Source: Setophaga petechia (Eukaryota; Chordata; Aves; Passeriformes; Parulidae). Taken from it: a stretch of DNA of 64,000 nucleotides. Location of the stretch: assembly GCA_024362935.1 (NCBI GenBank), contig JANCRA010000008.1, forward strand, positions 32,544,557 to 32,608,556, written 5' to 3'. The position numbers and the translations under genes are program-made. The notes below the pieces were generated by a model. The model was not told the origin of the DNA and did not search any database. It saw only the letters and a program-made list of their open reading frames with translations. Below, one piece after another: positions 44,154 through 59,000 of the stretch (position 1 is its first letter; each line of letters opens with the position of its first letter).

Positions 44154-47100
44154 CATGGAAATAATGAGGATGGCACCAGCTGTTCCCAGTCAGTCCCACA
44201 CACTTTGGGGGCACTGTTGAAGGCCAGATGGTGCACACTGTTCAGGTGATGCTATTGATGCTATTGGTGAGGTATAAATGGTGTGTGCTCAAACCACTAA
44301 GGAAAGGTTTAAAATGTGTTTAAAGATCATCATGGCAATGTGGAACAGCTTCTTTTCTGTTTCACTCAGTTATGTTTCATAAAACATGCTCTGGCATCAC
44401 AAATGTGTGTCTGTGGTGAGTAACTGAATGATCTCACAGTTGCATCTGTGCCTTTTCTTCCTGTTCTCTACCCACTGCTCTGTGATTTCATTGCTCCACA
44501 TCCAGGGTGCTTGTAGACTCTTTGGTAACTGCGTTTTGTGTCTGTAATGTCAGGTGACTCATTTATTTTGACATCAATAAGCTGAAAATAAACAGCTATT
44601 GAGACAGTAAAAGAATGGAGAGGCTGGATGGGACCATGTCACAATTAAACCATTTTTGGGGGATTAGGCCTTTCTTTCTGAACCTGTTTGAGAAAACATG
44701 GCATGATATGTTTTATTCTTGTTAAAGATGTATAGTTTAGGAAGTTTTTATTTTTCTAATCCTCTCTCACAGTGCACCACAGGTTTTCACTGTGTGATGT
44801 CGCTCTACCTTGTGGAGTCATGTTGCTTAAATAGCTGTAGTTACTCAAGCAACAAAAAACTGTATGTCTGCAGAGTGTACCTCTGCCCTTTTACCCATTG
44901 TGCTACCTGCAAGAGACAGCAGAACCAAGCAAACCTTTCATATCTGCCTGAAGAATGGGGCCTACTTAAACGCTGTGCTGCAACATCTTAGTTATATGAT
45001 GGCATTATGTCGCTGTCAGTCATTCTGTGCAGAGCTCTTATATTGCTCACTCTCACTCTCTCAGTCCTTCTTGCTTCACTCTAATTGAACCCCTTATAAT
45101 TAAGATAAATTCTGAGCAATCAAACCTGGAATGTGGATGAACAGTCCCTTGTGCAATCCCAAAAGTTCAACTTTAGGAGGTTACTTCACTACGCTGTAAA
45201 TCATTATCCCAGTTTAACTACAGTGTGTGGGACTCAGAGTTCTTGGAAAAGCTTCCTACAGCAGCTTCATTTATGAAGATAACTCAGTAGGAAAGATCTT
45301 CTATTTACAACTGCGTGATTTTATGGGGAAAACTGGATTCTTTATGGTTAGCACCTTAGCAATCAGTGAGAGACAGTCCAGTGCATAGACCCTACAGCTC
45401 ATTACCAGAAAATGAGGTGTGACTCCTGAAGATGGATTTCCAGTATCTGTTAGTCACACTAGCATTTCAAGATAGAAGGGGACACACAGCTTATTTTACT
45501 TAGCTTGAGGTACAGCCCTCTACTGATGAGTAACAAGGCTATGATGCAGAGGTGCTATGAATCAGAAAAATATTCAGTGTATGATGGGGAGAGAAATGAA
45601 AAAAGGAGCTTTCAGAAAGACTAAAAAATAAAATTAGAATAAGCTAATTCTCATAATAAAGACCAGAAAAACTTATGTGGTTTGAATGGTCCTAAAACCA
45701 GAGATGTTTGGACCAGAACAATGATCACAGCTTCAGATAGTTCCCAATGACTGCCTAGAGCAGAGGCCAGATGAAAGAATGGTGTAGTTTCCTACAGGGT
45801 TCAACAGGGTTCTGTATTCATTGGTTCTTTCCAATCAAGATTCATTTATGAGGCTTTTCTATTGTTGGGCTTGTACATAGTGTTTTGTGACCTTAGACCC
45901 TTCTGACTGTTCGGATCGTTTTTCAGACATACTTCCAGTTTATATTTTTGGGAATATTTTGTGCTTAGCTTTATCCTGATTTGATGTTGCAACACAACTG
46001 ATGATTTCTCAGATATTCCCCAGTTTAGGCATAACTTCACTGGGCTGTTTTGAGTGGGTCTAGACCATTTCTAGATTTTTGTGGAAGCCCTATCAGACTA
46101 TTTGGTGCACATTCAGGAAGTTTTAATGAATATCAGCTTGCCCAAATTATGACAGCTGCCTGAGGGGAGACTTAGGAGGGGCTCAGAGACTGGGGTATCT
46201 CAATGTTTATGGCTGTGTCTAAGACTGCTCTTCAGAAACAATTTACAAAGTCTCATACTGACTCTGACTATACAAGTAGAACTGCAATGTGAAAGAATGG
46301 GTGGGTTTTTTCCTTTTCAAGTCATCTGGGGTTTGAATTTGTTTATTAGGATGCCTTGCAATTATGGTCTCTTGAAGGAGTACAGCATCACAAATGCCGT
46401 GTGAAATGTTCATAGACATCTTCTATACCATGGTAGTTTGAGGGGAAGGACCAAATATGTTTTTATCTCCATGTTTGCTATCTTGACCTTTCACTTGTGG
46501 ATAATTTTATGATAAAGCAGCTAAGTCATACACAGATGTGCCTGACACAGCGGTTTAAAGACCAGATAGAAAAGCAAATTTCAAATCTGAGGGAAGCATG
46601 AAGATGGCTTATTCCAACAGTCAAAACTTTTTGGGGAAAGAGATAACTTTCCTCTGGTTAGACTTACCTGGAACATCCTGCTTCACTGTAAAGGAATTTA
46701 CATAGATTTTTTATGCTGTCTGTAGGGATCTCCAAAAGGACTTTGACATTGGATCAAGGAATTTGACATTCTTAGGACTTTCCCTTCATAGGCCACTCTT
46801 TTGGATGTGATCTTTGTTTTTATCTTCATAAAATGAAAAACCCACAAAAACAACAGAACAACTATTGATTTTGTTGCATTAAAATCTTACCATGAAATAA
46901 TTAGGTAGAATCTGAAATCATGGCACAGACATAGCCTTTAGTGTACAAAACCTCTTATTACATGCTCTGATGCTATTTAATTTTAAGTTGCCTGAGCTGT
47001 GGCCTTTCATATGTGTGTAGTATTTTGTGAAGGTTGTGATTCACCCCTGTGCAGAAGGCTAGTACAAGCTAAAGACAGTCAAATACCTCTCAAACTCTCA

Positions 47101-47746
47101 AAATGGCTCTTACATTGGATTCTACTCTGGGGGAGGAAACAAATGGATTGTTTTAAATATATCGCCTTGTCTGGGATCTCTTTCTTCTGTGTGCCAATGC
47201 TTAAATAAAACCTGATTTATCTTATTAGATAGGAATTTATGTCTTGCCACATGTATTTCTGAAAGTGATTTTTTCTCCTGGTTTGGGACCCGATTCTCTG
47301 AAGTGCTGAGCCTTTGAAAAGGGGTGCTGAGCACCTTGCATTCTGCTGAAGTTCAAGGTGGGGTGAACTCACTCAGTACTTCCATGATTAGGCACTTTGT
47401 GACTGTGTTAAAGCTTTTCTATCAGAAAGAATTGCTCTTTTCATGGCATTTATTACATGTCTCCTTGAGTGTCCTTTGCAGACTCTTTCTGCCATCTTTC
47501 TGTAATACAAGGAAATTTGATCCTGGAGTTATGGTGACAAACCCTTTCAAGCCACGCCACTGCAGCTTTTCTTATCACGAAAAACTATCAGTAGAATTAC
47601 AGCTCTCTATTATTTTGGTGCTTTTTTTTATATTCTATGATACATGGGCTTGAAAGCCCAAGTGTACATTATTGCTCAGAAACATAGAAGATGGCTTTCT
47701 CATTAAAATCTCTTTGAAGAAAGGAGTAAAAAGGGGAGGGAACACC
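44154..47746. other. Unique non-coding sequence
   Basis: Nothing recognisable as a gene, RNA or transposon. Frames of 60-90 codons at 44719-45088 and 46999-47334 are overlapping and domainless. Base composition is uniform and AT-rich. Confidence 0.55.
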
Positions 47747-47760
47747 TAATTAAGTAATTA
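47747..47760. promoter_or_regulatory. Paired homeodomain cores TAATTA-AG-TAATTA
   Basis: Two TAATTA cores (47747-47752 and 47755-47760) are separated by 2 bp. TAATTA is the core site of many homeodomain proteins and closely paired cores allow dimer binding. In AT-rich DNA such pairs also arise by chance, so this is only a candidate site. Confidence 0.3.
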
Positions 47761-50700
47761 CCTGGTTGTCTCAGTTTATTGAGATATAAGTAATAACTCA
47801 TTAGCAACAATGCAGTTCTGGGTGACTGGTAAATAACGGCCCAGAAAGCTCTTTGCAATGGTAGAAGCAAAACTACTGAGAATTTCCTGCCGCCCACTCT
47901 GCTCTGCAGTCCTGCTCTCTTCTTTCCTCTTCTTCTACCTAGGCACTTCTTCCTTCTCCTCTTATACTTCTACCCTGGGCTTCTGTTTCTGGCAATCTGT
48001 TCTGTTGTTGGCTGGTGGGTTTGCATGGGGCAAACTCCACATTTTTAAGGTGAACTGCCACAGCTCAGGTTGATAACAGCCTAGGATTTGAGCCTTTATG
48101 TATCCCTAATCCCCTATGCCAAACCACTTTGGGCAAGAATATAAGCTGAATTATAGACACATACACTTCCTTTTTTAAGTAACACTTGCTTGTGAGCATT
48201 TTTATTATTAGTCTCCCTTTAGCTCACCAGTGTAATTCTTGTGTATGTTCAGAACACACAGCTGTGAAGCTTTTAACTTCTATTCTCCTAGACCTGTTTG
48301 AAATAGAAATGGCTGATAACCTAAACGAGGACTGGCTAAGAGGGGTTTTTTAAAGAATTTTTTGCCTTAGCAAAACCACCAGTTTTGTAACACCAGTTAC
48401 AGTTTTATTCAAAACTGAGGTAAAGAATATTGGCTGATGCACACTTGATGGAAAACCTTCTGTAGGTTCTTTCTTCATAAGTATCATCACTAAGACTTTA
48501 TTTCTAAAGTCCAGGATGATATTTTGGCAGAGCCCTTAGTTAGGCTGCAGAATCATGCCTGATGCTTATCCTTTATTGTTACTGAGGATGGGTGTGAAGG
48601 AAAAAGGTCCCCTTTGAATTCTGGGTTCAACAGACCAGCTGAGTCTGTTGTGTTGACTATTACAGGACTGCATGGGCCAGTACTTGGGACAGTTTTCCTT
48701 GGCATTTGTAAAGGAAGAAGGAAAACCCATGTCCCTAATCCTCTCCCACAGTTAGCCATACAGACTACATGGGCTTTCTCACACAGTTTTAGGTTGGAGG
48801 TGTACCAGCCAGGCCCTGACCCAGGTGGCAGAGGTGTCTACTGGCTACTTCATGCTGCCAGCAGCCTCTAGGGACAGATCTGGGCACTATGAAGAGTCAG
48901 TTTAACTTTGGAAAGGTGCCTCTTTCTGGCATGCCTCACTGCCTCTAAGTGAGCTTTGGGTTTCTCAGTCCATGAACTGCCTCAGCTTGCTCCAGGCCAT
49001 CCACTGTATCCTCTTGATGCTGATGGGTATGCTTGTTCTGGGAGGTGAGGAGGAGAGACTGAATGGCATCAGGAGAGAAAATCAGACCAGTGCTTCAGAT
49101 TAATGATAATCAATTTGATTTTAAACTTTAAATTTATGTTTCCTACCAATGGTGTAAGCTGCTCTTCTATCAATGCGTCTTTGGGCATTGAATCTTCTGT
49201 CCTTCACTCCACTGCTCCAGAGTTTCCTGTCCACAAAATTGCTATAGTCTCTTCATACAGAAATTAAAATATATGCTTCTATTTGCAAGCAAACCTGACC
49301 TTATCTCTTTTCATAGAGGTTGTGTACACAGCGTGTTTAAAGGAAGAAAGACGCCTTGGATGAAAAACATGGACATATTAAAAAAAAATGGATTTTTAGA
49401 AATATGTTAGTGGTATTTTTTATCTTGTGTAATCAGATAAATCAGTATGCAGAGCAGAAATCCCAGAGTCTTTAGGTCAGTTTGGACGAAGCTTTGCTGT
49501 CCTTGAGCTCTGTATTTGATGTACAGTTGTGTAGTGTTGCATAACCATGCCTTTGTAAACATTAACAATAATCTAAGGTTCAGGCTGAGTGACAGCTATG
49601 CATTGTGAATAGGTCTGTTTAGGTGGCAGGGTGATGTAAATAAGGATGACTAAGCCATGCCACATAAACAGAATTCACCATATGATATTGTTCCCTTTAC
49701 ATTTTTCAAAATCTTTTGAAGCTAGGGAGGGGGAAATGACAGGATGCACAAAAGAAGCGCAGCTCACAGCTCAGCAGTCAGTTGGAGTTTGAGATTTGAA
49801 TTGCAATATCTCTGCCAGATGGACACAGATACCTATGAGGATGCCAGGACAAGACTGCTTCTTGGAGAGGTCAAGTGACTCAGTGTATTTCACCACATCT
49901 GTAAATTGAAAATTAAAAACCTGGAGGCATAATTGTCATAATTTCCAAAATTTAAAGAGACAAAATTAAATTTTTCCTCTTGCATTTTTCTTCTCTCTCC
50001 TTCATTGTCTGGAATATAGATTAGAACCACATTCAGAAGGCTCATTTTTCCTTGTCAATCAGTAAGGGCAGCCAGTCAGACCTCATCAGTGTAATAATGG
50101 ATGTTCAGAGTGAATTAGTTAGCTTGATCATATCAGAGGTGACACAAAAGAAAGGACTGGAATACTTTATGGCCTGTGGTATATTCACTTCTCTGGTAAC
50201 TTGTCCACATCTGGAAAAGAAAGGAAACAATCCCCCTGTAGTTACGGCCAAACAACTTCAGCAGGAATTGAGGTAGATCACCCTCTGAATGATGCTGGTC
50301 TGGCCAAAACATCACAATAAAAGCTCCTCAGTGCCAAGAACTTAAGCGTCCAAAGTACTCTTTGTTTACCATTTCCCTCCTCAGCTTATACATCTTCAAA
50401 CTCTGACATCTCAGAAGTCTGAGATTCTGACATCCAAAAATTTGACTATAATATAATTTTTAATTACTTGGTTTATTCATTATTTGTTGTTAATACAGCA
50501 AAGTCTGCTGGTAATCCAGTCTCTGGAGAAAGTGGACACATGAAGAAAATGCAGTGAGGGAGCCGGAGAGAACTTTGGCTTGATCTGGATGAATTTGAAT
50601 GATGGGGAAGTAAGCCTGGTTTTGCACTCAACAGACTTCTATGAAGGAAAGAGGGTAATTGGTATGAAATGGTGAACTTTACTCCTGGATGTATCAGAAT

Positions 50701-53379
50701 AAAGAATGGAGATAGGATTGGATGGTCTCAGAGTAAGTGTGTTGCCCCAGCTGCAGGCAAGCTGTAAGGATATTTACCAGGGCACTGAAAGGGAATGCTC
50801 TCCAGAGCATTAGGACAGACCAAGGGGCTAAGAGAGGGAGATAAAACGAGAGCTTTGGAGAATCCATCAGAGGATTAACGCGAGGCAGAAATGATGGCCA
50901 GGTGTGATGGAGCAGGGAGGGAGGTTTCACTTCTCTTACTTGGCTAAGGGAGGTTCACACAGCCCTACGGAACAAATGAGATGGGCAACCAGATGTTATT
51001 GACTGCTAGCATCACCTTCATACAAAAGGAGTTTCTGGGGAACAGCAAAAGGGCTCTTTGCTCTCAAGAAGAGTAAATCACCAAGTTGGTCCTTTAGTGA
51101 TACCCTTTTGTTCATTTAGATATTTCTGCAATGTCCAGATGTGACAGGGTACTGTTGCATTGTGGTGCTCAAAGTTTCCCTGCAATTTTCTGCATGTTAG
51201 AAAGCATAGAACAAAAGATAAAGGAGATGAGGAGTTGTAATCTTTTTGTAGTTGCATTTTTGTAACCTTTGAGGTCTTATGAAAACAGACACATCCCCCC
51301 ACACTGCCCCCAAAAATGTGTTTGCTACAAGGATCAAAATACATATGTAAAAGCTGCTGAGACAAGAACAAATGAATAAAAATCTAGGCATAAATAAATG
51401 TAGGCCAGATATTTTCAGATTGCTAGTCATCAGAGAAATGGGATTCTGACCAGACACTAATCAGAATTTCAGCTGGTCTTTAGATGATGATCAATATATT
51501 TGCAAAGAACTCTAAAGACACTGGTCAAGAATTGCAAATACCTGGATGGCATCACTGAGAAGGTTTTCTGGTCCTTTCTGTGGATTTTTTCTATATTTAA
51601 GGTTGCTTCTGGACTGAGAGGGCCTTGTGGGACAGTCTTGCCACTTTGAGAAATTTCAGTGTGACCACTTAAGCACCTTTTTCTGGTAACCAAATCTGAT
51701 TGTCCACAAAATTCATTTTTTCTGTACTCCCAACACACAAATAAGCACTTACGCATACATGTGCATACGCATATATCTAAATACTTATATAAACAAATGG
51801 AAAACACAGGCTGCTATGAATGAATCCACAAGACATTGAATGGTAATATTTACAGAACAGAATAATACTTTTCTAGGTCCTTACTCTTTGATACCTAACT
51901 TGGAGCTTTTACAATGGATATTATTCTTTAAGTATGATGATTTTTAAAAATCAGGTCTATGGAAAGGGATTACGTGGGGCATCCAAAAATCAAGTGTCCA
52001 ATTAGCATTTGAAAAGTTATACTATTGTACTGTTTAAGTGGGAAGAAACTTAATTCACTTTGGATCATGTAGCTTTATTACTTAGAAATCTCTTTTCCCA
52101 ACATAAACTCGGTAAGAACTGCTATTTTTAACTGCTGTGATGGCAATATGTATGTGTCTAAAGAGAGAAAATACGTTGCAAAAGGTCTTTGCAAAAATTC
52201 TTGAGTCATGATCTGTGGATGATTTTCTTGCAAAAACTCCAACTGGTGATTTTTCTTTATTACAGACATATTTAGGAAACAATTTCTAATTCTTATTGTT
52301 CCATTGAAGACTTCTATAAATTTACTAATATAATACCAGATGACTTGGGGGGGATTAAATAATCTGTGCAAATATTGACTCACAAATATCCAACACATTC
52401 AGTAAACTGAATTAATAAGTAATTAATTGGCTAAAATGAATAGAGAAGTTCAAAGCATTTCTCTGAAAAGGAAGTTTTCCAAGACCACAGCCCCTTCATT
52501 AAAATTTTACCTAAACAGGGAAAAAAATCACAAAAATCACCTGACTCCTAATGCAATGTAACATATCTTTTCTTCCCTCTCCACCCCTCCACTGCCATCC
52601 CTCTATTAACATTTTTATTTTGAGCACTGTATTAATTGGAGTATTTATTTCATCAGTATAACTTTTAGTAGCTTCTAAAATTTTGTTGTTACTCATTAAT
52701 GTTTTCTTCACTTTTGGAGTACCATGCATCAAGGCTGGAATGTTACTGGTGCACAGTAGCAGAGAGATGTTTCAAATTTAGTCTTTTTTCTTCTCCAGTA
52801 CAGAGAATACGAAATACTGTTTTGCAGAAACTCTGAATAACTCTAGGAATGTCTGCCTCAGAGGAGCCATGTATTATGCACCCATCTTCTGTTTTCAGGT
52901 TTTTATTTTTTTCTAAGGGGTAAAAAAATCTTGTTGCAGTGAAATCTGCCTTCTGGAGTGAGGGTATATCAATAAAATAACATACAGTTCGGAACTGAGA
53001 ATATTTACAAAATCCATTAAAGGTTTTCTGTTCCCCAGCTGTTTCTCAGAAGGCTCACCACCAAGATGATTCATACAAAAAAACCTTAAGTAATTTTTAT
53101 TAATACATTCCCAAAACATTTTTAAATACATTGAGACAGACTATTTAAAGTTGTGTTAGCTGTCACGGATAGTCTAGGCAACCTGCCATCGGATGGACAG
53201 ATCTTCATTGATTTCTTTCTTTTGACAAGAGTCTTTGGTTTTACATGCAAATTTGTCATCCTAAATTTATCCAGTACATAACTGTTCTCATCCCACAGCC
53301 ATGCTGCTAATCATGTACAGTACCAGTGTACTGCTTAATTCCCACTCGGACGCTATCGGTGAGCCTTGAAGGAGAAGCA
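47761..53379. other. Unique non-coding sequence
   Basis: No gene recognised. Pyrimidine-rich sequence occupies about 47905-47985. Frames up to 112 codons (51469-51807 minus, 52078-52398 minus) have no domain or family resemblance. Several CpGs cluster near 53340-53365, just before the next inverted repeat. Confidence 0.55.
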
Positions 53380-53404
53380 GCAACTTTTCACTTTGAAAAG
53401 TTGC
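53380..53404. repeat. Perfect 10-bp inverted repeat, 5-nt loop
   Basis: GCAACTTTTC and GAAAAGTTGC flank ACTTT. A 10-bp stem is close to what chance would give in 64 kb, so its interest is limited. It lies in a CpG-containing stretch with CGGACGCTATCGGTGAG near 53347. Confidence 0.75.
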
Positions 53405-53877
53405 ACTTGTGGTGTCTCTGCAGCGTGCTACTAACTCTTTTGAAATATTCTTAGAGACAGCTTCCCCACTGAATCAGCCTAAGCTAGTTCAGAGTGCTGC
53501 CATGTGTGATAGGATAGCTTCTTGGGAATGGTGTTGCAGAAGGACAAATGATCAACCGCAGTACTCTTAGAAAACTTTAGAGAAGGTGACTCACCTTAAT
53601 ACAACCAACTGAAAATTTCCAGGGTAACATACCAAGGGAATGCCAATAGGGTATCCACCGCAGCTGGAATCATCATGCAATTGATGCAATTTCTGGCAGC
53701 ACAATTAAAATGTACAGCCATGCTTGCCAGAGCATTTTCTAGCTGAGTGGCAGCATTCAATGAAACAATTGGCAGAACAAAACCATCTTGAAGCAAGCCT
53801 TTCTATTGTCACAAGTTTTTTGACAGAAAAGTTTTCCTTACTATAAGTTCATGACTGACCCTACAAAACAGTAAATA

Positions 53878-53983
53878 ACTGAGCAACCTGGTCCAGTGGA
53901 AGGTATCCCTACCCATGGCAAGAGGGTTGGAACGAGTTGATTTTAAAGTTTCCTTCAAACCCAAACCATTCTATGATTCTATG
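53878..53983 (+). mobile_element. CR1 3'-terminal fragment
   Basis: GAGCAACCTGGTCCAGTGGA, GTATCCCTACCCATGGCAAG, AGGGTTGGAACGAGTTGATT and CCAAACCATTCTATGATTCT form a sense-strand CR1 end with the ATTCTATG octamer repeated at 3' terminus. Only the last 106 bp remain. It is fairly close to the canonical CR1 end. Confidence 0.95.
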
Positions 53984-56006
53984 TGTTTATGTATGATTCA
54001 AGCTTCTCAGATGGGTACTAGTCAGAACATGGAATATTGCCACTTTTTCCGTTTTCATACAATATGAAGGATGCATTCTGCTTGGATGAGTTTAGAAAAG
54101 ACCATAGAGGAGGTTTTGAAGAATAGCATATTAAATTTTTAAAACCTGTTACAGCAATACACATCTAGCAGTGTTCAGAACACTTCAGAAGGTTTGGTTT
54201 ACCCCTGAATAATGTGCTACCAGTGTTTGACCTGGAAAACAGGCTCTGAGAAGCCCACCTTTCCTCTTGACACCACTGAGCCAAACAATCTGGGGTAAAA
54301 CCTCAGCTGCTGTCAAAGATATTACTGCTGAAGTCAGGGGAAGCACACTGATTTCCATTAGCAGAAGTTCTGGCTCTGTGCCTTCTTTTGTCTTCCATCC
54401 CAGTTTCAGGGTTGTAACAGACCACTCCTGAGTCAACTGGAAGGATTAGGCTGATGATTTGGTATTTCAGGGATTAAAATGCAGCCTATGATGGAGCATA
54501 TGGTCTTCTTCTGCCCTTTAGTATTCCTATATCATGCATCTAATGCAATCTGCTGCCACAGAAATAGGAAGCCTTATAGCCTACTAGAAATAGAATAAAT
54601 AAGAGATATGTAAATAATAGCACCCTGTATAAATTATGTAAAGAGCACACAATAAGTTTATTACCCCACGAAAATGAATTGATTAAAGTGGGTGAGCATT
54701 TCAGAGCTTTTAAAAAACAAATGATCAAAGCTACAAATTATATAGGTCTTTAAAAGTACAAATAAAGAAAATTAATAACCAGCCCAGCCAGTATTAAAGA
54801 TTGTGTGGCTAGAGAATTCATCACTCTATTGACCTGAACTTTGGACCAGTTACATAGCCCAGCTGTAATTAAAACGTACACACAGTTTACCTGCCTCAAA
54901 ACTGATCAGGTTACACTGGGTTAAACTAAATGCCACAAGCTTGGATGAGTCCAGAAGGGCTTTTGCCTCCTGCACTAAAATATGAGATCACTGCCCTTTA
55001 TGTTTCAAATTGTATCACAACAAACATTCTGTGTAAGAGGATACAGCAGTTTATATTGCAAATGCACCACAGTTTCTGCCAGCACAGAACTGGCTTTTAT
55101 TTTTTTTTCCACTCTTTTTTTCAAGAGTTCTAAAGCACTGCCTTAATCCTTCATTAAACAAAATTATCTCTAGTCTCATTAAGACTCTGGAGTTCATCTT
55201 AGCTGGCACCAAGCAGCAAAGAGGCAAAGGGAAAGAACTGGGTATCAGCACTGATAACAGGCAACATGCGTGATTCTTTGGTGCTGAAATACCCTTCTGC
55301 TATGGCTGGCTGTAAGTGAATTGGCTGGACAGATTTTCCAGATCCCCTGAACGTTCCTAAATTACTATACTCACCCAATTACAGTCCTCAGGGGTCACAT
55401 TTCATTTTCTGAAAACTGGTAACAGGCCACCACAGCTGATGAAATGATGTGGGTATCCAGGCAACTATTGTGCTGTTTGATTAATATAGCAAACACTTGT
55501 GTGGCATGATCTCACATACTTCCAAATGTTCCACATGATCTGCCTCGAACTGGAGATCATAAAAGTTTGCCTCATACTTACATTCCCAGTCTTGCATGGA
55601 TCAGATTTTCCAGATGAAAATATTTATTAGCACTTTTTATTACGCCTCTTTTTTGCATGATTTAACCCCCGACTTTATGCATGAAGGCATCTAGAAACAG
55701 GTTGATTTCTGCTTTTATTTTCTCTTCTTTTTTCTTCAGTAAAGTTTATTTATTCCACTCTAGGCCAGTTAGCTATAGTAAAATTCCAGGTATTACCAAA
55801 TAGATTTGCCAGAGAGTTTTAGTTCCTAATGTAAGGCCACTCCAGTGGATATTTTGAACAGCTGTAACCTGGATATATGTCTAAGTGTACAAAAAATGCA
55901 GCCCTTTCTTGCCAGAGAAATAACAGAGAGATCTCCATAATACCCTAGTTCTCTCACTTTATTGGAGTGGTGCTGAGGGCTACTTCTGCTTCAGATGCTC
56001 TGAAAG

Positions 56007-56012
<6 letters not shown>
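53984..56012. other. Unique non-coding sequence
   Basis: No gene recognised. CAGATTTTCCAGAT occurs twice (near 55330 and 55603) and a GTATCCAGGCAAC motif near 55451 is a partial RFX X-box. The stretch 55370-55560 is complex, non-repetitive sequence and a weak conserved-element candidate. Frames on both strands lack domains. Confidence 0.5.

Positions 56013-56045
<33 letters not shown>
56013..56045 (+). repeat. A33 homopolymer tract
   Basis: Thirty-three consecutive A residues. No AATAAA or ATTAAA lies within the preceding 40 bases and the upstream sequence is not a recognisable mRNA copy, so it is called a simple repeat rather than the tail of a retrocopy. Confidence 0.95.
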
Positions 56046-56047
<2 letters not shown>

Positions 56048-59000
56048 CAGACTCAGCAAGTGGCACTAGAACTATATACAAATATCTAAGCTAGTTTCAG
56101 TTTTGAATCACACCCCTTTCTGCAGGCAGCAGATGCACTCTGCTTTGCAAATGCTGGAAAGACAGAAAGAAATAGCCTGTAGCTGACATGTTTCCCAAGA
56201 AAGTCTGTAGCTACAAATCCACAACCCAGACAGCACCAGCTGCCCTTCCCATTGAGCAGTTTCCATGGGGTACTTAAGGGGTTAACGGAGCCTATAGTGG
56301 AGTTTGCTTTCTTCTGTTTGAAATCAAACATCTGATCTTTATCTGAGGTGACAGGTTTAATGTCTTCCTTCTCTGACAAATTTTTACTCAAAGAGGAATG
56401 CAAACACATATATTACTGTGGTTTTATAAGTGCTCATCTCAGCAAGCCAATATTGGAAGATTCGTCCCCTAATAAACAGCAAAGCCATGAGATTGTGCTG
56501 CTTGCTTAAAAGAAAAGTTATATCCCTTACATCATTTAAAAGATTTTAGTTTAGATCTGTCAGGGGTCAGGTACTTTGACAGAGCTTTAGGCAAGGTGAA
56601 GTACCACTGTTCAGCAATACTGACTTCCTTTCTCTGTAGTTTTTTCTTTCCTTTTTCTTTCCCTTTCTACTGCTTTTTATTCAAGTTACTTAGATATTTG
56701 CAAAATAACCTATTTCCAGCCTGATCAAGGAAAAAACCTTTCTCTTGCACATGGAAGGATATCTTTTGGTCAGCAGGAATTTGCTTTAGACAAGGTCTGT
56801 CTGTCTGGCTTGTTATACTCCCTTCCTGAGGAATCAGAGAAAGGACAAAGGAAAAAAAATAGTGGATTTGATGTGGACAGATGCCTGCTCTGGAAACAGG
56901 ACTGTGAAATACAGTCTGTTTTAAATAGGCCAATGAAGATTCACAAAGCCATGGTATGTCGCAGATATTTTTCTCTCTATATAAATATAATCTTTGTATA
57001 CCTGAGCACAGCAAATACTGTCTAATTCAAAATGGCTTTCCATCACCTCTAACTTATTGGGTAAAAAACTAGGTTCTGCTTTGACTGAAACTTTTGTTAT
57101 AGAACTGAAGTACAAAAGAGTTCACTAAAAAAATCTGTAACAGTTCAGTATTTCTGGTTGGATAAAAAAACATCCTTACTTAACCTGACTCTCAGTAATT
57201 CCATGTCCGGATGATATGATAATGCTGGAAGTACCTGCTGGAGACATTGAAAAGCCATTGTGCATTATCGTGAAGTTTTTATTTTGTCTTAGTCATAAAA
57301 ATGCTGTAAGAAAGCTTTTGGTCTGTTTGTGACTGTTTGGAAACCCCAAGTGTTTGGTTAGATCACAAATTAAATGAAGATTAAAGGTCCTCAGTTGGTC
57401 TCTAAATTGGGGTGGGAGTGTAGAGAAAAATTGCAACTTCAGGATGCTTCCAGTCAATCAAGTAAAAATTATTTTCAGTGATGTCAGGCAGAGTTTTGAT
57501 AAACTGATTCTTTGCCTATAGCAAAATTAGGGTCAGGTTTTTTCAGGTTGTGTTTTAAAACACTCCTCACCCATGAAGTTTCAAGTGTACTCCATTTTCT
57601 CATATATAGTGTTTCCAGTACCCACTGATATCAGAGCTTTTCACCAACATAACATCCATGAAATGCAAGCAACATTACTATGGTATTTGGGAAGTCACTA
57701 CCTATTTTCCAGACCTTTTGCCTCTAGGTCTGGCCCTCCTAGGACAGAACAGAATATGCAATCTATGGTATCTGAACACAGGACTTCTAGATTTTTTTCA
57801 GTCTCATATTGTTGCTTTCCTTATAGGTCACAAAATTGTATCCTTTTAAGTATGGACTCAATATTTCATCCAGCATTGACTAACTGATGATGCTGTGGGC
57901 TGCCATGGTGCCACTGGATAATGACTGTCCATTAAATCCTTGTATCCACTCTCATGGGGAGCCCATACCCACACAGACTCCCTAAAGTCTCTTGCAGCAA
58001 CCCTAAACAGGAAATTCAAATATACATTTGATTGTGAGTTTGGGCCAATGCAAAAACTGGTGTGCAAACACTCGTGAGCTGGTGGACAGGTCCTGCAAAA
58101 TGGGAGCCATCAGCATTCTGTTCCCAGCTGTTGCAGTGTGGGAAGCCCTTGTGTCGGGTGGTAGCTGCTCTGCAGTGTGGCAAATTGCAGTGCTGGCACC
58201 AAAGCTGCTGCTGTCGCTTCCAGCTCCAAACTGCTCTTGTCTTTGCGATTCATTACTGGGAGTGAGAGTTTTCTGCATGTCAGGTTTTGGTTTCACAGGA
58301 AGTGTGATCCCAACTGGATTCCTGCCAAGAATATACTTGTCACAGAGCTTCTATCAGACTTCAGGTTTTGGTAGCATTGCAAATAGATGGACAAAAATGG
58401 ATGGGATGGTGCTCTTCTATACCTATCTAAGGGCAGAACCTGAATAAACTCTGTTTTCATGCTGTGTGTTGAGGCCCACCTGCTGAAGGGCCTCAGCAGA
58501 AGACCTGGGACAGGAGACCCCGACAGGTGACAAGTTTGTTTGTGCTGTGATGAGATTCTGGCCCCACAGATCTTCACTCGTTTTACAGGGGTCCTATTTG
58601 GTTTTGCCTGTGCAGTCCCTGGCTGTGCCCTTTCCCCCTCTTACTGCTCCTGCCAGCAGGCTGAAATGCCAATCAGCTCTTCCCTTTTTTAATCTGCTGG
58701 TGCTTGCTGGTGTAGAGCCAAACAGGAGCATAAGCATAGATATCATAACAATAAGGCGATGCGATATTACTCTGCTCATACAATGTTTGTCCTTTATTTT
58801 ATTTTTCTGGAAAGAAGATGTCACATGAGAAGAAAAAAAGGTGAAAAATATCCAGTCTTTCTTGGTGCAGTTGGGAACCTCCCCAAGCCACCCTGCATGG
58901 CTCCCACCACCTATTATCTGGGGGCAAATATTTACCCACCTACTGTGCTGCTATTCTGCTGAAAATACCCAGGACCCAAAAGAAGATGGACCTGTGGGTG

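Noticed and set aside
56013..56045. Poly-A tail of a processed pseudogene
   Set aside because: No polyadenylation signal upstream and no mRNA-like sequence before the tract.
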